Positions 38,819 through 41,798 of a DNA stretch of 41,798 nucleotides are shown piece by piece. Where the stretch lies: NCBI GenBank assembly GCA_965603355.1, contig CBFDCQ010000023.1, positions 1 through 41,798 of the forward strand, given 5' to 3'. Each line of letters begins with the position of its first letter. Positions within the stretch are counted from its first letter, which is position 1. Both the position numbers and the translations under genes were made by a program. Origin of the DNA: CBFDCQ01 sp965603355. Its GTDB lineage: Bacteria; Hydrogenedentota; CAZGCA01; CBFDCQ01. The notes below the pieces were generated by a model. The model worked only from the letters and a program-made list of their open reading frames with translations. It ran no database searches and was not told where the DNA came from.

Positions 38819-41056
38819 TCACGACTCCGGGCGCTTCTCGAACGAACAGCTCTTTTCCCTACACTTCAGCACGCGGTCGCCGTTTCGCACCTTCTCGACG
38901 ACGAACGGCGCGCCGCAGTCCGGGCACGGCATATCAATCGGTCGATCCCAGAGAGCGAACTTGCAGTCCGGATACTTGCTGCATCCATAGAAGTGCCTGC
39001 CTTTGCGTGTCCTGCGCTCGACAATGTCGCCGTTACAGTCAGGTTCGGGGCATTTCACGCCGGTCTCCATCGGCATCGTAAACTTGCATTTCGGATAGTT
39101 CTCGCATCCGTAGAATTTGCCGGCTGGACCCGTCCGAATCAGCATCTTTCCGCTGCATTTCCCACATGTCTTATCCGTGGGTTGCGGGGCTGCCCGTTCC
39201 GTGGTTTCACCAGACTCGATGGGCTTCGTATTCTTACACTTTGGGAAGCCGCTGCACGCCATAAATACGCCAAACCGGCCGGACCTTATCACCATCGGCT
39301 CACCACAGGTCTCGCACACCTCGTCCGTTGGCGCTCCGGTCTTCTTGAGGTCAACCATGTTCTGTTCGGCTTGCTCGAGGGTGCTCTCGAAGTCGGAGTA
39401 GAATTCCCGCAACAGTGCCTGCCAATCGAGCTTACCCTCCTCGATCTTGTCCAGCTCGTCCTCCATCTGCGCCGTGAAACCAACGTCGAGAATTCTCGGG
39501 AAACTCTCGACCAGCAGCTCGTTGACCACCTGTCCCAGGTCGGTCGGATGCAGCCTTCCTTTGCGCCTGGACACGTAGTTGCGGGTCTGAATGGTGCTCA
39601 CGATCGCGGCGTACGTGCTCGGTCGCCCGATACCTTTCTCCTCGAGTGCCCTGACGAGACTGGCTTCGGAGTACCTCGGCGGCGGTTTGGTAAAATGTTG
39701 ATTCGGGACGATCTGTACCGGTTTTGCTTCCTCTCCCTCATGTATCTCGGGCAACGCCTTATCTTCGTCAGGCGTCCCGTTATCCTCGGTCGCTTCCTGG
39801 TAGAGGGCCGTGAATCCCGGGAATTTGACTACGAGGCCGCTCGCCCTGAACATGAACTTGCCTGCGACGATGTCCGCGGTAGTCTTGTCATACACAGCCG
39901 GGGTCATCTGGCTCGCGAGGAACCGCTTCCATATGAGCGTGTATAGAGCGAGCTGGTCGCCCGTGAGGTTCTTGGCCACTGCGTCCGGTGTCCTGTAGCA
40001 CGACGTCGGACGGATCGCCTCATGCGCGTCCTGGACACCCTTTTTCATTCGAAAAACATTCGGTTTTGACGGACAGAACCGCTTCCCATGCTGTTCGACG
40101 ATAAAGTCCCTTGCCTCGTCCTGCGCCTCTTTGGCGATGCGGGTTGAGTCGGTCCTCATGTACGATATCAGCGCTACGTTGCCTTCTTCGCCGAGTTCGA
40201 TTCCCTCGTAGAGCTGCTGCGCGATCCGCATCGTCTTCCTGGGGCCGAACCGGAGCTTTCTCGAAGCGTCCTGCTGCAACGTGCTCGTCCGAAACGGCCC
40301 GTAGGGTCGGCGCTTTGTCTCCTTCCTGACAACGCTGTCAACCGTGTAATCAAGACCCTTCAGCTCACGTAGTACGTCCGCCGCCTCCTTCTCGGAGCCA
40401 ATCTGTTGTTTCGCGCCGTCCACCGTCTCGAGTGATGCGGCGAACTCGTCGTCGCGAACGGTCTTGAACGCCGCGTCTATTGACCAGTACTCGACAGGGA
40501 CAAACTCCGTTATTTCCTTCTCCCGCTCGGAGATAAGCCGAACGGCCACTGACTGCACCCTGCCGGCGCTGAGCCCGGCTTTTACCTTACGCCACAGCAT
40601 GGGGCTGATCTTGTAGCCCACGAGACGGTCCAGAACGCGCCTGGCTTGTTGTGCGTTCACCTTGTTGACGTCAAGTGGACCGGCCTCGTCTACCGCTTTG
40701 CGGATGGCTCTTTCCGTGATCTCGTTGAACACGATTCGCTTGACGTTGCTGTTCTTAGCGCCTATCGCCTGTTGAATGTGCCAACCGATCGCCTCGCCTT
40801 CTCTATCGAAGTCCGATGCTATCAGCACGGTGTCGCACGTCTCGGCAGCTTTCCTCAGTTGGTCCAGTACCTTTTTCTTCCCTTTGATGGTGACGTATTC
40901 CGGCTCGATCTGCGCTCCGAACTTCACGCCAAGTGTCTTCGTCGGCAGATCGCGTACATGACCGTTAGAGGCCTTGACGACATACCCTTTGCCGAGATAC
41001 CTCTTTATAGTCCTGGCCTTTGCTGGTGACTCCACTATGACCAAATTCTCTGGCAT
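38819..41056 (-). CDS. topA: DNA topoisomerase I
   Basis: This 745-residue type IA enzyme relaxes negative supercoils. The TOPRIM domain has V-E-S-P-A-K-A near the N-terminus and D-F-D-R-E-G-E-A-I. The catalytic tyrosine is Y299 in I-S-Y-M-R-T-D-S-T-R. The gate domains follow, with R-Y-S-E-A-S-L-V-R-A-L-E-E-K-G-I-G-R-P-S-T-Y. The C-terminal part has four zinc-ribbon modules (about 575-745), each with two Cys pairs. Fewer or degenerate ribbons occur in other species, so this is a full set. AAGGA precedes the ATG. It heads the topA-xerC-hslV operon with a promoter at 41192-41221. Confidence 0.97.
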   Translation of the reverse strand: MPENLVIVESPAKARTIKRYLGKGYVVKASNGHVRDLPTKTLGVKFGAQIEPEYVTIKGKKKVLDQLRKAAETCDTVLIASDFDREGEAIGWHIQQAIGAKNSNVKRIVFNEITERAIRKAVDEAGPLDVNKVNAQQARRVLDRLVGYKISPMLWRKVKAGLSAGRVQSVAVRLISEREKEITEFVPVEYWSIDAAFKTVRDDEFAASLETVDGAKQQIGSEKEAADVLRELKGLDYTVDSVVRKETKRRPYGPFRTSTLQQDASRKLRFGPRKTMRIAQQLYEGIELGEEGNVALISYMRTDSTRIAKEAQDEARDFIVEQHGKRFCPSKPNVFRMKKGVQDAHEAIRPTSCYRTPDAVAKNLTGDQLALYTLIWKRFLASQMTPAVYDKTTADIVAGKFMFRASGLVVKFPGFTALYQEATEDNGTPDEDKALPEIHEGEEAKPVQIVPNQHFTKPPPRYSEASLVRALEEKGIGRPSTYAAIVSTIQTRNYVSRRKGRLHPTDLGQVVNELLVESFPRILDVGFTAQMEDELDKIEEGKLDWQALLREFYSDFESTLEQAEQNMVDLKKTGAPTDEVCETCGEPMVIRSGRFGVFMACSGFPKCKNTKPIESGETTERAAPQPTDKTCGKCSGKMLIRTGPAGKFYGCENYPKCKFTMPMETGVKCPEPDCNGDIVERRTRKGRHFYGCSKYPDCKFALWDRPIDMPCPDCGAPFVVEKVRNGDRVLKCREKSCSFEKRPES

Positions 41057-41112
41057 CGTCGTTCCTTCTTACCGACTCGTCTATTGCCTGAACAGAAAAG
41101 CTTCGGATTCAA

Positions 41113-41141
41113 ACATCCGGTGTCTGATTAAGGCCGGATGT
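41113..41141. repeat. Inverted repeat in the topA leader
   Basis: ACATCCGG (41113-41120) and CCGGATGT (41134-41141) form an 8-bp stem with a 13-nt loop in the roughly 130-nt untranslated leader of topA. It may be a regulator site or an RNA hairpin; no T-run follows in either direction. Confidence 0.4.
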
Positions 41142-41191
41142 AGTTGAACTGCCTGTTGAGACTTTCGCCCCTTCCACACACCTCTAACTAT

Positions 41192-41221
41192 ATTGTATCC
41201 GCGCTTTCAATGCGCTGTCAA
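41192..41221 (-). promoter_or_regulatory. Sigma70-type promoter of topA
   Basis: Read on the - strand: perfect TTGACA (41216-41221), an 18-nt spacer and TACAAT (41192-41197). Transcription would begin near 41185, leaving a leader of about 130 nt. It sits in the 464-nt gap between topA and the divergent gene at 41521. Confidence 0.75.
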
Positions 41222-41295
41222 GTTGAGCGCCATACCGGCGGTGCCTTTGCGTGTTGCATTTGGCTGTCTTTTGAGGACTGTTCTCACAAAACCCG

Positions 41296-41325
41296 TTGAG
41301 AAAGTAGGGGCAAGTCGTGTATACT
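41296..41325 (+). promoter_or_regulatory. Promoter of the exported protein at the window end
   Basis: TTGAGA (41296-41301), an 18-nt spacer and TATACT (41320-41325). It points to the + strand and gives a leader of about 190 nt before ATG 41521. No gene or riboswitch is recognised in that leader. Confidence 0.6.
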
Positions 41326-41520
41326 TGCGGTGATCAGTGCGGATGTTGAATGGAATTGCCCTGAATCCCGCAGCGGTTGTTCAGGAGCGGCTGTGGGTAG
41401 GTGGGTCATCCTGCTCGAAATACGCAGCGTTTGGAAAGTGGGGAAGTGCGCCGTGCGGCGATGCGGGGTCGCGCACGCGAGAGGGTTTCTGATATCGGTT
41501 GAATGTTGCTGGTGAGTGAG

Positions 41521-41798
41521 ATGGGACGACGCAGTAGACATAGTCAGTGTAACGTGCGAGCAGCCGTGTTGCTGATGTCCGCGGTCGTGTGTTTATGCCA
41601 CACAACGACGACGTGGACGCAAGGGGTGAACTTCTCTGTCGGCGGAGGTGCTGAGGGGCTCAAAGGGACATCGGTTGACGCAGATAGCAGGCCGGCCCAC
41701 ATTTTCGTGGGCGGCGGAAACATGAATATCGAAAGGATCAACCTTAAAGATCTGGGTCTGCAGTCGGGCGACAACGTTGACGCTATCGCGTTCCCTCT
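41521..41798 (+). CDS. Exported protein, N-terminal part (truncated by window end)
   Basis: An open frame starts at ATG 41521, behind GGTGAGTGAG, and runs to the window end without a stop (92 codons). The first 37 residues have a basic start, a hydrophobic core V-R-A-A-V-L-L-M-S-A-V-V-C-L-C and a polar region with T-T-T-T, a signal-peptide pattern. The mature part has a repeated Gly-rich motif (V-G-G-G-A and V-G-G-G-N) and an L-K-D-L-G-L-Q-S-G-D-N-V-D-A-I segment, suggesting a beta-rich extracellular protein. I do not recognise the family. It is divergent from topA. Confidence 0.7.
   Translation, partial: MGRRSRHSQCNVRAAVLLMSAVVCLCHTTTTWTQGVNFSVGGGAEGLKGTSVDADSRPAHIFVGGGNMNIERINLKDLGLQSGDNVDAIAFP

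Noticed and set aside
38702..39946. 414-codon open frame on the + strand
   Set aside because: It is antisense to topA and xerC, both with complete catalytic motifs.
1..41798. CRISPR arrays, tRNA or rRNA genes, insertion sequences, prophage
   Set aside because: No regularly spaced direct repeats, cloverleaf-like gaps, transposase or phage genes were seen. The only recombinase is XerC, in housekeeping context.

Overview
This window is a gene-dense bacterial chromosome segment, moderately GC-rich by eye, with many GTG and TTG starts. Every large stretch can be assigned to genes on one strand at a time. The first 15.3 kb is the end of tuf and then an almost complete S10-spc-alpha ribosomal super-operon on the + strand: rpsJ, rplC-D-W-B, rpsS, rplV, rpsC, rplP, rpmC, rpsQ, rplN, rplX, rplE, rpsN (zinc type), rpsH, rplF, rplR, rpsE, rplO, secY, adk, map, infA, rpmJ, rpsM, rpsK, rpsD, rpoA, rplQ. 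The gene for L30 (rpmD), usually between rpsE and rplO, is absent. A strong rho-independent terminator closes the operon at about 15.3 kb.

A clear sigma70-type promoter then opens a cell-elongation cluster, mreB-mreC-mreD-mrdA(PBP2)-rodA (15.4-21.3 kb). This indicates a rod-shaped, peptidoglycan-containing cell. A radical SAM protein with a B12-binding-like N-terminus, its DUF2344-type partner and an RNase E/G enzyme follow in the same direction (21.3-25.3 kb). A patatin-like phospholipase lies convergent on the - strand.

From 26.4 to 37.1 kb is an accessory region of mostly exported or membrane proteins, with several recognisable promoters: (i) a secreted protein with a PHP/CehA-like fold whose metal-binding histidines are replaced; (ii) a large polytopic membrane protein with an embedded spermidine-synthase-like Rossmann domain lacking canonical active-site residues; (iii) a two-gene glycan-degradation unit, a GH32 fructan hydrolase lipoprotein and an exported GH2 enzyme; (iv) a small NTF2-like lipoprotein; (v) an unrecognised one-pass membrane protein with a proline-rich stalk and a beta-rich C-terminal domain.

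The last 4.6 kb is a - strand operon topA-xerC-hslV, similar in order to the topA/codV/hslV region of Firmicutes, but with no hslU next to hslV. Divergent from topA is the beginning of another exported protein, cut by the window end.

Lipoproteins, the PHP-like and GH-rich exported repertoire, lack of L30 and the MreBCD/PBP2/RodA cluster suggest an uncultured, probably Gram-negative-type lineage (FCB/PVC-like or a candidate phylum). The phylum cannot be fixed from sequence reading alone. I saw no tRNA, rRNA, CRISPR array, insertion sequence or prophage. The best candidates for undescribed biology are the degenerate PHP protein with its membrane-bound spermidine-synthase-like neighbour, the 232-residue stalk protein, and hslV without hslU.
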